From positions 1 through 13,116 of the forward strand of contig CAZFAJ010000078.1 of assembly GCA_964517005.1 (NCBI GenBank): a stretch of DNA of 13,116 nt. The letters run 5' to 3'. The notes under the pieces are model-generated. The model was not told the origin of the DNA. It saw only the letters and a list, made by a program, of their open reading frames with translations, and ran no database searches. A program made the position numbers and the translations under genes. Shown here in pieces: positions 1 through 7,260 of this stretch. Positions within the stretch are counted from its first letter, which is position 1; the number at the start of each line of letters is the position of its first letter. The DNA comes from CAYVBJ01 sp964517005. GTDB lineage: Bacteria; Bacteroidota; Rhodothermia; Balneolales; Balneolaceae.

Positions 1-126
1 AAAAATAAACTCATATTTGATACCTTGCGTAAGATAGACATCCCTCAAAAATTTTTTTACGCGTCGGGGCAGACGGTAATAGATATCTCTGGCTTTATTG
101 TAGCCTCCCTTTTCGAAATGTATCAA
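1..126 (-). CDS. Unidentified partial open frame leaving the left edge
   Basis: On the minus strand an open frame runs from just inside a TGA (plus positions 142-144) to the left edge with no stop. The first plausible start is a TTG at 124-126; there is no ATG in the frame. The visible peptide has about 42 residues and is rich in basic and aromatic residues, with the stretch ARDIYYRLPRRVKKFLRDVY in the middle. A GAGGAA lies about 11 nt before the TTG, slightly far for a ribosome binding site. I do not recognise a family. It could be the N-terminus of a gene continuing to the left, a remnant, or chance. Confidence 0.3.
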   Translation of the reverse strand, partial: MIHFEKGGYNKARDIYYRLPRRVKKFLRDVYLTQGIKYEFIF

Positions 127-171
127 GAGACTTTCAGTTCCTCAAACCGCTAAACAGGAACAGGGCGATGC

Positions 172-189
172 TCCCGACAGAGGCCGGGA
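172..189. other. Short GC-rich hairpin downstream of the methyltransferase gene
   Basis: TCCCG at 172-176 pairs with CGGGA at 185-189 around an 8-base loop, about 35 nt beyond the methyltransferase stop. There is no T-run after it in either direction, so it is not a canonical intrinsic terminator. It may simply be chance in a GC-rich patch. Confidence 0.2.
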
Positions 190-222
190 CAGGCTCTGTG
201 TTGTTGCTTTCGCCCATTTCTA

Positions 223-876
223 TTAAGCTGTGGCCATAACTACTTCACTCGGGAACGTAAGCTGACTGATCCGAGCCTGTTTCTCAACGGTGAACCCGGC
301 TTCTTCAAGATAGGATTTAAGTGAAATTGGCCTGCAACCATTAAGCAGGTCCGGTAAATGTTCTGCCAGAAAAAGCCAGTGTTTTTGATACCATTTTTCC
401 GGAAAGCTCATACTGCAGATGATCAAGGTTCCACCCGGTTTTAAGGTATGATGGAAGGATTTGAGAATGGGTACAAAATCTTTTTCAGGCAGAAGATCAA
501 GCATGTAGTTGTTGAAAAGAAAGTCAAACCGGGATTTTCCAAAATGAAGGTTGTAAACAGAGCCAAGATTCAGATCGAAATAATAATTTTTTTTATAGGG
601 CTGAAGCCGGTCTTTTGCTTTGCCAAGCATTTCACGGGACAGGTCGAAACCGGCCGTATATCCGTCAGGGTTTTTTTTGACAAGACGTTCAAAAAAGAGT
701 CCCGTTCCAACGGCAACTTCCAGGATTTTGGCTTTTCCCGGAAGGTCAGTCCACTCAAGTGCCAGGTTTGCTGCTTTTGATTCGGTCAGTTTTGCCCATA
801 AATCGTAAAACCACGCAGCGCCTGAAAACTGCCGGTAGACCTCTGTTTCGTTGTATGTTCGTTTAAGCGGGGTCAT
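223..876 (-). CDS. Class I SAM-dependent methyltransferase
   Basis: A 217-residue protein with a Rossmann-type methyltransferase fold. Motif I is LEVAVGTG at residues 52-59 (the SAM-binding glycine loop). An acidic residue closing strand beta-2 is D78 in GFDLS, and LKPGG at 145-149 is the usual post-II loop. The N-terminal YRQFSGAAWFYDLW and the overall length resemble UbiE/COQ5-like and Methyltransf_11/25 proteins, but the substrate cannot be read from the sequence. The ATG (plus 874-876) lies inside the end of the upstream kinase-like gene, overlapping by 14 nt, so the two are probably translationally coupled. The protein has no signal peptide and should be cytosolic. The family assignment is firm and the substrate unknown. 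The electron-carrier or lipid methyltransferases implied by UbiE similarity are only one possibility. Confidence 0.88.
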   Translation of the reverse strand: MTPLKRTYNETEVYRQFSGAAWFYDLWAKLTESKAANLALEWTDLPGKAKILEVAVGTGLFFERLVKKNPDGYTAGFDLSREMLGKAKDRLQPYKKNYYFDLNLGSVYNLHFGKSRFDFLFNNYMLDLLPEKDFVPILKSFHHTLKPGGTLIICSMSFPEKWYQKHWLFLAEHLPDLLNGCRPISLKSYLEEAGFTVEKQARISQLTFPSEVVMATA

Positions 877-2479
877 CGGATAGAAGCCGGTTCAGGTGTG
901 ATTCCGCTAAAAGATGGAATAGCTTATCCAGGGTTTTTTCGGCAGATTCCGATGTATCGATTCGAAACAATAGTCCGGAATTTAATTCATCCGGATTTTC
1001 AAACCGGTCGTCCAGGAAGCCCATATCCCCAAGCCGGGCATCGGATATTACGTTGGGTTGATTCTTTCGCTGCTTTAACCTCTCAGACCGGACATCATCT
1101 GCAGCTGTTGTCTCAATAAAGAGAACCCGGATTCCCTCTTTCTTGCATTCGGAGATAATATTTGCTCTTTTCTCTTTACTTCCAAATGTACCATCCAGAA
1201 TTGCACTTTCACCTTTTTTTGTCAGTGAAACTCCGTTTTCAAGAAGGGTCCGATAAGTTTTTTCAGACAGGTCAGGCCGGTAGAGTCCTTGCCGTTCTTC
1301 TTCTGGCAGCCGAGTGGTTTCAGACACACCGGCAATCCTTTTACGAATTTTATCGGTCATGAAATGGCGGAAGCCCATTTTTTCTGCGGTCTGTCCGGCC
1401 AGTGTGCTTTTGCCGCTCGCAACACGTCCCATAAAAATTATCAGCACCGGTTCCGACCCAAGCAGGGCATAGTTAAGAGCAAGCTGAAAATTACGTTTTG
1501 CCTTTTTAGCTGCTTTTCTGCGATCGTTTTCGGGAACTTCATCTTCACTGCTCTCCATACTTTTTACTTTGCCCCGTACATAAGCCCGATAGCATTTATA
1601 AAAATCGATCACACGATGCATGCCCGGATCATTCAGCTCCTCAGCCATTTCTGATATGAATGTACGGCTTATTCTGAAGTACCTGTAAAAATCCATGTCC
1701 ATCGCCAGAAATGCAATATCGGCAGCAACATCCTGGTAGCGAAATCGCTCATTGAACTCTATACAATCGTAAATACAGACCTTCTCTTCTGATATGTTTA
1801 TATGCTCCAGGTGGAGATCGCCGTGGCCATCTACAATACGTTTATCTTCGATTCTTTTCAGAAACAGCTTTTCACCCCGCTTTAAAAATTGATTTGTAAA
1901 GAAACGAATGGAGTTATATCCAATTTTATCTATCGTTTGACCAACATAGGATCGCGTCTGTTCAAAATTTTCATCCGTATTAAATTTAATTTTCTCCGGT
2001 GCTCCATATGTTAAAATCGATTCTTCCGGCTGTTGATTTTTATAAAAAGGAACAAGTTTGTCAATAATCTTATTCAGATGAGCATCCGTAAGTTTTCTCT
2101 CTTTCACAATGCCGATCAAAAAATTCTCTTTTTTCATCTGTTTCATTTTCACAGCGTATTCAACCGGCTTTGATCTTGGTTTTTTTTCCGGATTAATCTT
2201 GTAGGATTCACCGCTTGAATAGATAGGAACCACACCGATATAGACACCATCACAAAGCCGGCGGTTTAGTTCCACCTCTTTCTCGCAGTACTTTTTTCGA
2301 TATTCAAGAGTGCTGAAATCAAGAAATCCAAAATTGACCGGTTTTTTAACTTTATAGACAAAAGGCGGTACCAAAAACACATGAGATATATGAGTTTGAA
2401 TATGGGTTATCTGATCAGGCTGGTGCGGATAAGAATTTTTTTTTGATAAAAAGTTCAGAAGAGTTTCCGGTACCTTCAA
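863..2479 (-). CDS. Fused APH-like / P-loop kinase-like protein (COG2187 + COG0645 type)
   Basis: A 538-residue two-domain cytosolic protein. Residues about 1-330 form an aminoglycoside-phosphotransferase-like domain, with HGDLHLEHI at 219-227 as the catalytic loop and YDCIEFNERFRYQDVAADIA at 237-256 supplying the DxD-type metal-binding region. Residues about 345-538 form a P-loop kinase-like domain with Walker A GRVASGKST at 351-359. This arrangement is known from a widespread family usually annotated as AAA family ATPase/gluconate-kinase-like; its substrate is not established. The start is a TTG at plus 2477-2479. It is chosen because GAGGG precedes it by 9 nt on the minus strand and the protein begins as the family does. 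The gene is first in a two-gene operon with the methyltransferase, overlapping it by 14 nt. It is transcribed away from the YdjM-like gene across a shared 177-nt intergenic region. Confidence 0.85.
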   Translation of the reverse strand: MKVPETLLNFLSKKNSYPHQPDQITHIQTHISHVFLVPPFVYKVKKPVNFGFLDFSTLEYRKKYCEKEVELNRRLCDGVYIGVVPIYSSGESYKINPEKKPRSKPVEYAVKMKQMKKENFLIGIVKERKLTDAHLNKIIDKLVPFYKNQQPEESILTYGAPEKIKFNTDENFEQTRSYVGQTIDKIGYNSIRFFTNQFLKRGEKLFLKRIEDKRIVDGHGDLHLEHINISEEKVCIYDCIEFNERFRYQDVAADIAFLAMDMDFYRYFRISRTFISEMAEELNDPGMHRVIDFYKCYRAYVRGKVKSMESSEDEVPENDRRKAAKKAKRNFQLALNYALLGSEPVLIIFMGRVASGKSTLAGQTAEKMGFRHFMTDKIRKRIAGVSETTRLPEEERQGLYRPDLSEKTYRTLLENGVSLTKKGESAILDGTFGSKEKRANIISECKKEGIRVLFIETTAADDVRSERLKQRKNQPNVISDARLGDMGFLDDRFENPDELNSGLLFRIDTSESAEKTLDKLFHLLAESHLNRLLSDDPA

Positions 2480-2487
2480 TTTTTATT
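2480..2487 (-). promoter_or_regulatory. Spacer between SD and the TTG start of the kinase-like gene
   Basis: Read on the minus strand, GAGGG (plus about 2489-2493) sits 9 nt before the TTG at 2477-2479. This is one of the few recognisable Shine-Dalgarno sites in the window, and it supports initiation at TTG, as no ATG or GTG is better placed. Confidence 0.45.
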
Positions 2488-2522
2488 ACCCTCAGTTTTC
2501 GATTGGTTATACTGTAAGATAA

Positions 2523-2601
2523 GGAATCAAAAGAGGAATAGATAAACAGGAGAGAACCTGAAGGATTATTTTGCTTCAATTTTTTGCCAATTTTTGATTC
2601 C
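2523..2601. repeat. 10-bp perfect inverted repeat in a divergent intergenic region
   Basis: GGAATCAAAA at 2523-2532 is exactly complementary to TTTTGATTCC at 2592-2601, with 59 bp between the arms. It lies between the divergent kinase-like and YdjM-like genes, where both promoters must be. The spacing is too wide for a good hairpin but could suit two half-sites for a dimeric regulator. The A/T richness means chance is possible. Confidence 0.35.
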
Positions 2602-2656
2602 AAACGAATTTAATTTATACCTTCCTATTCATCAATTTCAAAAAGATGCTTTAAAA

Positions 2657-3664
2657 ATGGATCCATTAACACAGGGATTAGTCGGAACAGCGGCAGCAAC
2701 AATAGCAGCTGATGAAAAGAAGCAGCGGCCGGCAGCAATTACAGGTTTTATATCCGCAACGCTGGCTGATCTTGATTTTTTTATTCACACACCGTCTGAT
2801 CCGCTCCTGAATATTGAACTCCACAGACATTTTACTCATTCACTCTTTTTTATCCCTGCCGGAGCACTGGTTGCCGCGGGATTGCTGTTCTGGTTTATGA
2901 GACGGCATCTCACTTTTAAAGAGCTGTATCTCTTCAGTTTTGTCTCTTATGGCACGGCCGGACTTCTGGATGCCTGCACAAGTTACGGTACTATGCTGCT
3001 TTGGCCTCTGAGCGATACCCGTTTTGCATGGAACCTGATTTCAGTTGTGGACCCCGTTTTTACTCTTGTGATTCTCGGCTTGTTAGCTTTTTCATTTTAT
3101 AAAAAGAATTTACTCCTTACAAAACTGGCAATTGTATGGATGGGTATTTATCTGCTTTTTGGATGGTTTCAGCATGAGCGCGCAACACACTTTGCAGAGC
3201 GGCTTGCAGTTGCAAGGGGTCATCTTGTTGAGCGAATGGTTGTGAAGCCAACAATTGGAAATCTTCTGGTATGGAGGTCAACATATGAAACTGCCGACAG
3301 GTTTTATGCTGATGGTGTGCGGGTTGGATTTTCATCCTGGGAAGCCAAAATTTACACGGGGAAATCAGCCCCGCGTTTTTTTCCGGAAGAGGAGCTGGCC
3401 ACGCTGCAGGGGACCACGTTGTACAGTGATGTTCAGCGCTTTTCAAAACTTTCGGAAGATTACCTTGTTCAGCATCCCCGGCAAGAAGATGTAATCGGTG
3501 ATGCACGTTATTCAATGCTTCCAACTCTTTTGATTCCTCTCTGGGGGATAAAAGCAGACACGGATAAACCGGACCATCACACAGAATTTCTATATTTCAG
3601 GGATGCCTCACCTGAGGTTCGTGAAAAATTCACAAAGATGATATTCGGAAAAGAGATACAGTAA
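2657..3664 (+). CDS. YdjM/DUF457-type membrane-bound metal-dependent hydrolase family protein
   Basis: A 335-residue integral membrane protein of the LexA-binding, inner-membrane-associated putative hydrolase family (YdjM-like). The N-terminal MDPLTQGLVG, the acidic pair in ADLDFF (D38, D40) and the histidine cluster HRHFTHS (H56, H58, H61) are the family hallmarks and look like metal ligands. A second conserved block, SYGTMLLWPLSDTRFAWN, follows after several hydrophobic segments, then a hydrophilic C-terminal half of about 150 residues. The chosen start is the ATG at 2657, because family members begin at MDPLTQ. An upstream in-frame TTG at 2594 would add 21 residues unlike the family. It is transcribed divergently from the kinase-like gene. 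The enzymatic activity of this family is putative, and no substrate is suggested by the neighbours. Confidence 0.82.
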   Translation: MDPLTQGLVGTAAATIAADEKKQRPAAITGFISATLADLDFFIHTPSDPLLNIELHRHFTHSLFFIPAGALVAAGLLFWFMRRHLTFKELYLFSFVSYGTAGLLDACTSYGTMLLWPLSDTRFAWNLISVVDPVFTLVILGLLAFSFYKKNLLLTKLAIVWMGIYLLFGWFQHERATHFAERLAVARGHLVERMVVKPTIGNLLVWRSTYETADRFYADGVRVGFSSWEAKIYTGKSAPRFFPEEELATLQGTTLYSDVQRFSKLSEDYLVQHPRQEDVIGDARYSMLPTLLIPLWGIKADTDKPDHHTEFLYFRDASPEVREKFTKMIFGKEIQ

Positions 3665-3698
3665 CTATCTTTGATAAATTCTTTATCGTTCTTAGTTG

Positions 3699-3724
3699 AA
3701 TATGATACAGTGATGCTTCATATT
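3699..3724. promoter_or_regulatory. Inverted repeat upstream of the TPR gene
   Basis: AATATGA at 3699-3705 pairs with TCATATT at 3718-3724 around a 12-base spacer, about 40 nt before the TPR start codon. It could be an operator or a weak structure in the leader. A TATCTTTG at 3666-3673 matches the Bacteroidetes -7 consensus TAnnTTTG, but no matching -33 element is visible, so a promoter here is only suggested. Confidence 0.25.
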
Positions 3725-3762
3725 ACAGAGCACCCATAATAAAATTATATATACCCACACCC

Positions 3763-5277
3763 ATGATGTTCAGGACAAAAAGGCTTCCAATTTCAATTTT
3801 TCTTATTACAATCCTGGTTTTTTTACCGCTCACATTGCTGAAGGCACAAAATAATCTGTTAGGTGAGGTGAAATTCCCGACTTCGGGAGCGGGTGTAGCT
3901 CAGGAGTCGTTTATAGAAGGGCTTCTTTTTCTTCACAATTTTGAATACCGTGATGCTGCAATTTCATTCAGAGAGGCGCAGGATAAAGATCCCGAATTTA
4001 TGATGGCCTACTGGGGCGAAGCGATGACAAAAAATCAGCCGATCTGGTTTCGTCAGCAGAGGGAGGAGGCAGTCGACATATTAAACCGCCTTGCACCATC
4101 TCCCGATGAAAGACAGCAAATGGGTGCGACTCAGAGGGAAAAAGATTATCTGCATACACTTGAAATACTCTTCGGAACCACACCCGGCACCGAGAATCTG
4201 ACAAAAGAAGAGCGTGATATTGCTTATATGAATGAGATGAAGAGTCTTCACGAAACGTACCCGGAAGATCATGAAGCCCGCAGCTTTTACGGTTTGTCGA
4301 TGCTGGGGACGGCTCACGATGGCCGGGACTTTCGCTTGTACATGCGGGCTGCCGCAGTCCTGATGCCTGTTTGGGATGAAAACCGAAAACATCCTGGCGC
4401 AGCACACTACCTGATTCACTCCTTTGATGACCCGGTTCACGCGCCGCTTGGGTTACCCATGGCGGAAGTGTACTCGGAAATAGCGCCATCGGCAGCTCAT
4501 GCTCAGCATATGACCTCCCATATATTTGTTGCGATGGGCATGTGGGACAGAGTTGTACATGCAAATGAAGTGGCAAGCGAGGTTGAGATCAGCCGGGAAA
4601 AAGAGCTTGGAGAAAAAACGACGGTCTGTGGGCATAACCGTTACTGGCTGGTGTATGGATATACTCAAACGGATCAGCTCCGCGATGCAGCTGAGATTAT
4701 TGATACCTGCTATGAAAGGGTTTCAGAAGAGAAGACAGGTTCTAATCTCTGGCATTTTGCTATGATGAAAGCAAGGTATGTGATAGATTCAAAAAACTGG
4801 GATGCGGCGGATCAGTGGGAGATTAACTATGACAGTGAAACAAGCGGCAGCGCAGGATACCATTTTACCAAAGCGTATGCGGCCGTTCAGGAAAATAAAA
4901 TGTCGGACGCTGCAGATCATATTCAACTGTTACAAAAAATTCAGGATGAAAATCCGTCTGATGAACTTGAAATTATGACTATGGAACTAAATGGGCTTTC
5001 AGCGTTTCGTTCCGGTGACAAAAAGAGAGGGGTTGAACTATTACAGGAAGCTGCCGAAATGGAATCAGGCCTTCCGCTTGACTATGGCCCGCCCACAATT
5101 CTGAAGCCAACCCATGAACTTTTAGGTGAGATTTACCTGGAAATGGAGGAGTTTGAAAAAGCAGCTGAACAGTTTCATCGTCAGCTCGACCTTACACCAA
5201 AAAGAAAAGCTGCACAAATTGGGCTGGCGAAAACTTCAGACAAATTGGATGATCAAACCGTGCAATCCCTGAAGTGA
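3763..5277 (+). CDS. Secreted tetratricopeptide-repeat protein with conserved His motifs
   Basis: A 504-residue protein. Residues 1-28 form a Sec signal peptide (basic KR, hydrophobic run, LLKA cleavage region), so it should act in the periplasm or at the cell surface. Helical TPR-like units are visible near 55-85 (YRDAAISFREAQDKDPEF), in the 260-430 region and again at about 445-490 (LGEIYLEMEEFEKAAEQF). Between them are two strongly patterned segments, HPGAAHYLIHSFDDPVHA (210-227) and AAHAQHMTSHIF (244-255). Their histidines are arranged as expected for a metal or catalytic site rather than a plain scaffold. These segments are shared with uncharacterised TPR proteins of Bacteroidota and related phyla, as I recall. 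An ATG at 3766 immediately follows the chosen one; either could be used. The HD-domain gene begins 3 nt after the stop, indicating co-transcription. The function is unknown. Confidence 0.82.
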   Translation: MMFRTKRLPISIFLITILVFLPLTLLKAQNNLLGEVKFPTSGAGVAQESFIEGLLFLHNFEYRDAAISFREAQDKDPEFMMAYWGEAMTKNQPIWFRQQREEAVDILNRLAPSPDERQQMGATQREKDYLHTLEILFGTTPGTENLTKEERDIAYMNEMKSLHETYPEDHEARSFYGLSMLGTAHDGRDFRLYMRAAAVLMPVWDENRKHPGAAHYLIHSFDDPVHAPLGLPMAEVYSEIAPSAAHAQHMTSHIFVAMGMWDRVVHANEVASEVEISREKELGEKTTVCGHNRYWLVYGYTQTDQLRDAAEIIDTCYERVSEEKTGSNLWHFAMMKARYVIDSKNWDAADQWEINYDSETSGSAGYHFTKAYAAVQENKMSDAADHIQLLQKIQDENPSDELEIMTMELNGLSAFRSGDKKRGVELLQEAAEMESGLPLDYGPPTILKPTHELLGEIYLEMEEFEKAAEQFHRQLDLTPKRKAAQIGLAKTSDKLDDQTVQSLK

Positions 5278-5280
5278 CGA

Positions 5281-5913
5281 ATGGAGCAGATTTATAAAAA
5301 GTTTTTGGTTGAAGAGTGTCTTGTTGCATCAGATACCGCCCATGATATTACGCATACGGAGCGCGTAACAGCTAACGCGAAAATGATTGCAGATAACCTG
5401 GATTCCGACAGGCAGATTGTGATAGCTGCAGCCTGGCTGCATGATTGTGTTTCGTTGCCGAAAGATCATCCCGACAGAAAAAAAACGTCCGTACTATCTG
5501 CTGACCGGGCCGTTAAATTTCTTGCCGCACAGGATTTTCCGGAAGTGAAACTGGATCAGGTTCATCATGCCATTGCCGCACACAGTTTTTCGGCCGGTAT
5601 CAAACCGGAAACAACGGAAGCGAAGATACTTCAGGATGCAGACCGGCTTGATGCGCTTGGTGCAATTGGAATATCACGCTGTTTGCTCGTTGCAGGCCAA
5701 TTGGGACGGACACTTCATCATCCTGTCGATCCATTTTGTAAAGAGAGGACTCCCGATGATTCTGAATGGACGATCGATCATTTCTATTCGAAATTATTTA
5801 AGCTGCCCGGAAAAATGCAGACAGAGCCCGGAAAGGAAATTGCAAACAAAAGGGTTGAATTCATGAAGAAATATCTTGAAGAACTTGCCGGGGAAATTCA
5901 ATTGCATATCTGA
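5281..5913 (+). CDS. HD-domain metal-dependent phosphohydrolase
   Basis: A 210-residue cytosolic protein with the HD superfamily signature in order. H25 (HDITHTERV) is the first ligand, H54-D55 (AWLHDC) the HD pair, histidines lie around 95-101 (HHAIAAHSF), and D119/D121/D124 fall in QDADRLDALG. This resembles the YedJ-type group of small HD hydrolases, whose members hydrolyse phosphate esters or nucleotides. The precise substrate cannot be read. The ATG follows the TPR stop codon by only 3 nt, so the two genes are very likely one operon. A hairpin just after the stop may mark the end of the transcript before hemE. Confidence 0.86.
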   Translation: MEQIYKKFLVEECLVASDTAHDITHTERVTANAKMIADNLDSDRQIVIAAAWLHDCVSLPKDHPDRKKTSVLSADRAVKFLAAQDFPEVKLDQVHHAIAAHSFSAGIKPETTEAKILQDADRLDALGAIGISRCLLVAGQLGRTLHHPVDPFCKERTPDDSEWTIDHFYSKLFKLPGKMQTEPGKEIANKRVEFMKKYLEELAGEIQLHI

Positions 5914-5934
5914 ATTCAGGCTTTCAGCCTGAGT
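5914..5934 (+). terminator. Hairpin directly after the HD-domain gene
   Basis: TCAGGC (5916-5921) pairs with GCCTGA (5927-5932) around the loop TTTCA. A T-G wobble and an A-T pair extend the stem to 8 bp. It starts one base after the stop codon. There is no U-tract after it (GTGTTCTC follows), so it may be a weak terminator or a 3'-end stabilising stem. A further TCAGGCTTGC occurs about 35 nt downstream. Confidence 0.4.
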
Positions 5935-6058
5935 GTTCTCAGTAAATTCCGTTATCTCAGGCTTGCAAGGATAACAATTTGCTCTTGTGAAGCTCTTCAA
6001 AAATTATAGGAGTAAAAAGCTTCAAACTTTCTTCATTTTATACTCTTACTCTATTAGT

Positions 6059-6075
6059 TTATAAATAATTTATAA
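6059..6075. promoter_or_regulatory. 17-nt palindrome 16 nt before the hemE start
   Basis: TTATAAAT-A-ATTTATAA is a perfect 8-bp inverted repeat with one central base, ending 16 nt before the chosen hemE ATG. It is entirely A/T, so it may contain a -10-like element or be an operator overlapping the start region. Chance cannot be excluded in such an AT-rich leader. Confidence 0.3.
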
Positions 6076-6091
6076 GTTGATCAGAACACGC

Positions 6092-7135
6092 ATGAAAAAC
6101 AATTTTCCGGAATTAAAAAACGACCTGTTTCTTCGGGCTCTTCGCGGCGAACAAGTTGAGCGTCCTCCTGTATGGATGATGCGTCAGGCCGGTCGCTACC
6201 TGCCCCAATATATGAAGCTGCGTAAAAAGCACTCTTTTTTTGAACGGGTTGAAACACCAGAGCTGGCCTGTGAAATTACGATTCAGCCGATTGATGAGCT
6301 GGAACCCGATGCAGCGATCATTTTTTCCGATATACTGACCATTCCACAGGCCCTCGGCATCGATGTAGAACTTATCAGCGGGAAAGGGCCTGTGCTGAAC
6401 AACCCGGTCCGCTCTGAGGATGATGCATTTGCAATCCTTGCAGAGGAGATCCCTGAAAAGCTGAATCATGTGATGGATGCGATCACTCTTACTCGCCATG
6501 AATTAAACGGGCGTGTTCCATTGATTGGATTTGCCGGCGCTCCGTGGACACTTTTCTGCTATATGGTACAGGGCGAAGGTTCCAAAAACTTTGACAAAGC
6601 CAAAGCATTTCTCTATCAGCATCCGGATGCATCCCGGCATGTAATGAAAGAGCTGACAAAAGCTACTATATCCTATCTGAATGCCCAGGTTGCTGCCGGC
6701 GCGCAGGCCGTGCAGCTCTTTGATTCGTGGGCAGGTTTGCTAAGTCCCGAAGATTTTAACAAATGGGCGATGCCTTATTTGGAAGAGATCTGTAAATCTG
6801 TGAAAGGTGTACCCGTTATTCTTTTTGCAAAAGGCGCATGGTATGCACTTGAACGGCTGGCTATGCGCGGTTATGCCGACGCCCTTGGACTTGACTGGGC
6901 GATAACGCCTGAATACGCCCGCGAAGCAACCCGGAATTCTATAACACTTCAGGGTAATTTTGATCCCACAAAACTGCTGGCTCCCGTTCCTGATATTGAA
7001 AAGCAGGTGAAGCGAATGATTGATCGGTTTGGTGTTCAAAAATATATCGTAAACCTGGGGCACGGAATTCTGCCGAATGTCCCGGTAGATCATGCCAGGG
7101 CATTTGTGGATAGTGTGAAGGGATATCGTTCTTAA
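6092..7135 (+). CDS. hemE: Uroporphyrinogen decarboxylase
   Basis: This 347-residue enzyme catalyses decarboxylation of the four acetate side chains of uroporphyrinogen III to give coproporphyrinogen III, a cytosolic step of heme synthesis. Family signatures are clear: RPPVWMMRQAGRYLPQY at 24-40 (the arginines bind substrate carboxylates), IIFSDILTIPQALG with D80 as the catalytic aspartate, GFAGAPWTLFCYMVQG, LFDSWAG and NLGHGILPNVPVDH near the C-terminus. The length is normal for the family. The ATG at 6092 is chosen; an in-frame TTG at 6077 would add five residues not typical of HemE. The gene stands alone on the plus strand, separated from the HD gene by 178 nt. No other heme genes are seen nearby. 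A palindrome just upstream may be regulatory. Confidence 0.97.
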   Translation: MKNNFPELKNDLFLRALRGEQVERPPVWMMRQAGRYLPQYMKLRKKHSFFERVETPELACEITIQPIDELEPDAAIIFSDILTIPQALGIDVELISGKGPVLNNPVRSEDDAFAILAEEIPEKLNHVMDAITLTRHELNGRVPLIGFAGAPWTLFCYMVQGEGSKNFDKAKAFLYQHPDASRHVMKELTKATISYLNAQVAAGAQAVQLFDSWAGLLSPEDFNKWAMPYLEEICKSVKGVPVILFAKGAWYALERLAMRGYADALGLDWAITPEYAREATRNSITLQGNFDPTKLLAPVPDIEKQVKRMIDRFGVQKYIVNLGHGILPNVPVDHARAFVDSVKGYRS

Positions 7136-7144
7136 ATTAAGAAC
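7128..7144. terminator. Palindrome over the hemE stop codon
   Basis: GTTCTTAA-A-TTAAGAAC is a perfect 8-bp inverted repeat that includes the hemE stop codon. Folded, it gives a 6-bp stem with a 5-base loop. No T-run follows, so a terminator role between the convergent hemE and DUF5777 genes is tentative. Confidence 0.3.
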
Positions 7145-7260
7145 TCCTGACTCCAAATAACAAAAACAAGTAGTTATATGGATTGTCTCGTAAAATAGAA
7201 AGTCGTTTTTGTCAGTAGTCAGTTGTGATGTCCTGCCCATCCCTAACATAGCTTGACATA

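Noticed and set aside
2415..2603. Minus-strand 62-residue frame overlapping the kinase-like start
   Set aside because: It has low-complexity, lysine/serine-rich content, overlaps the real gene in another frame, and shows no recognisable motif.
2594..2656. Upstream TTG start for the YdjM-like gene
   Set aside because: It adds 21 residues unlike the family; the ATG at 2657 begins at the family's MDPLTQ.
3998..4576. Long minus-strand frame inside the TPR gene
   Set aside because: It is a shadow of the plus-strand coding sequence; its composition is not protein-like and it has no signal or domain.
6077..6091. Upstream TTG start for hemE
   Set aside because: It adds only five residues with no family support and lies against the palindrome; the ATG at 6092 is more natural.
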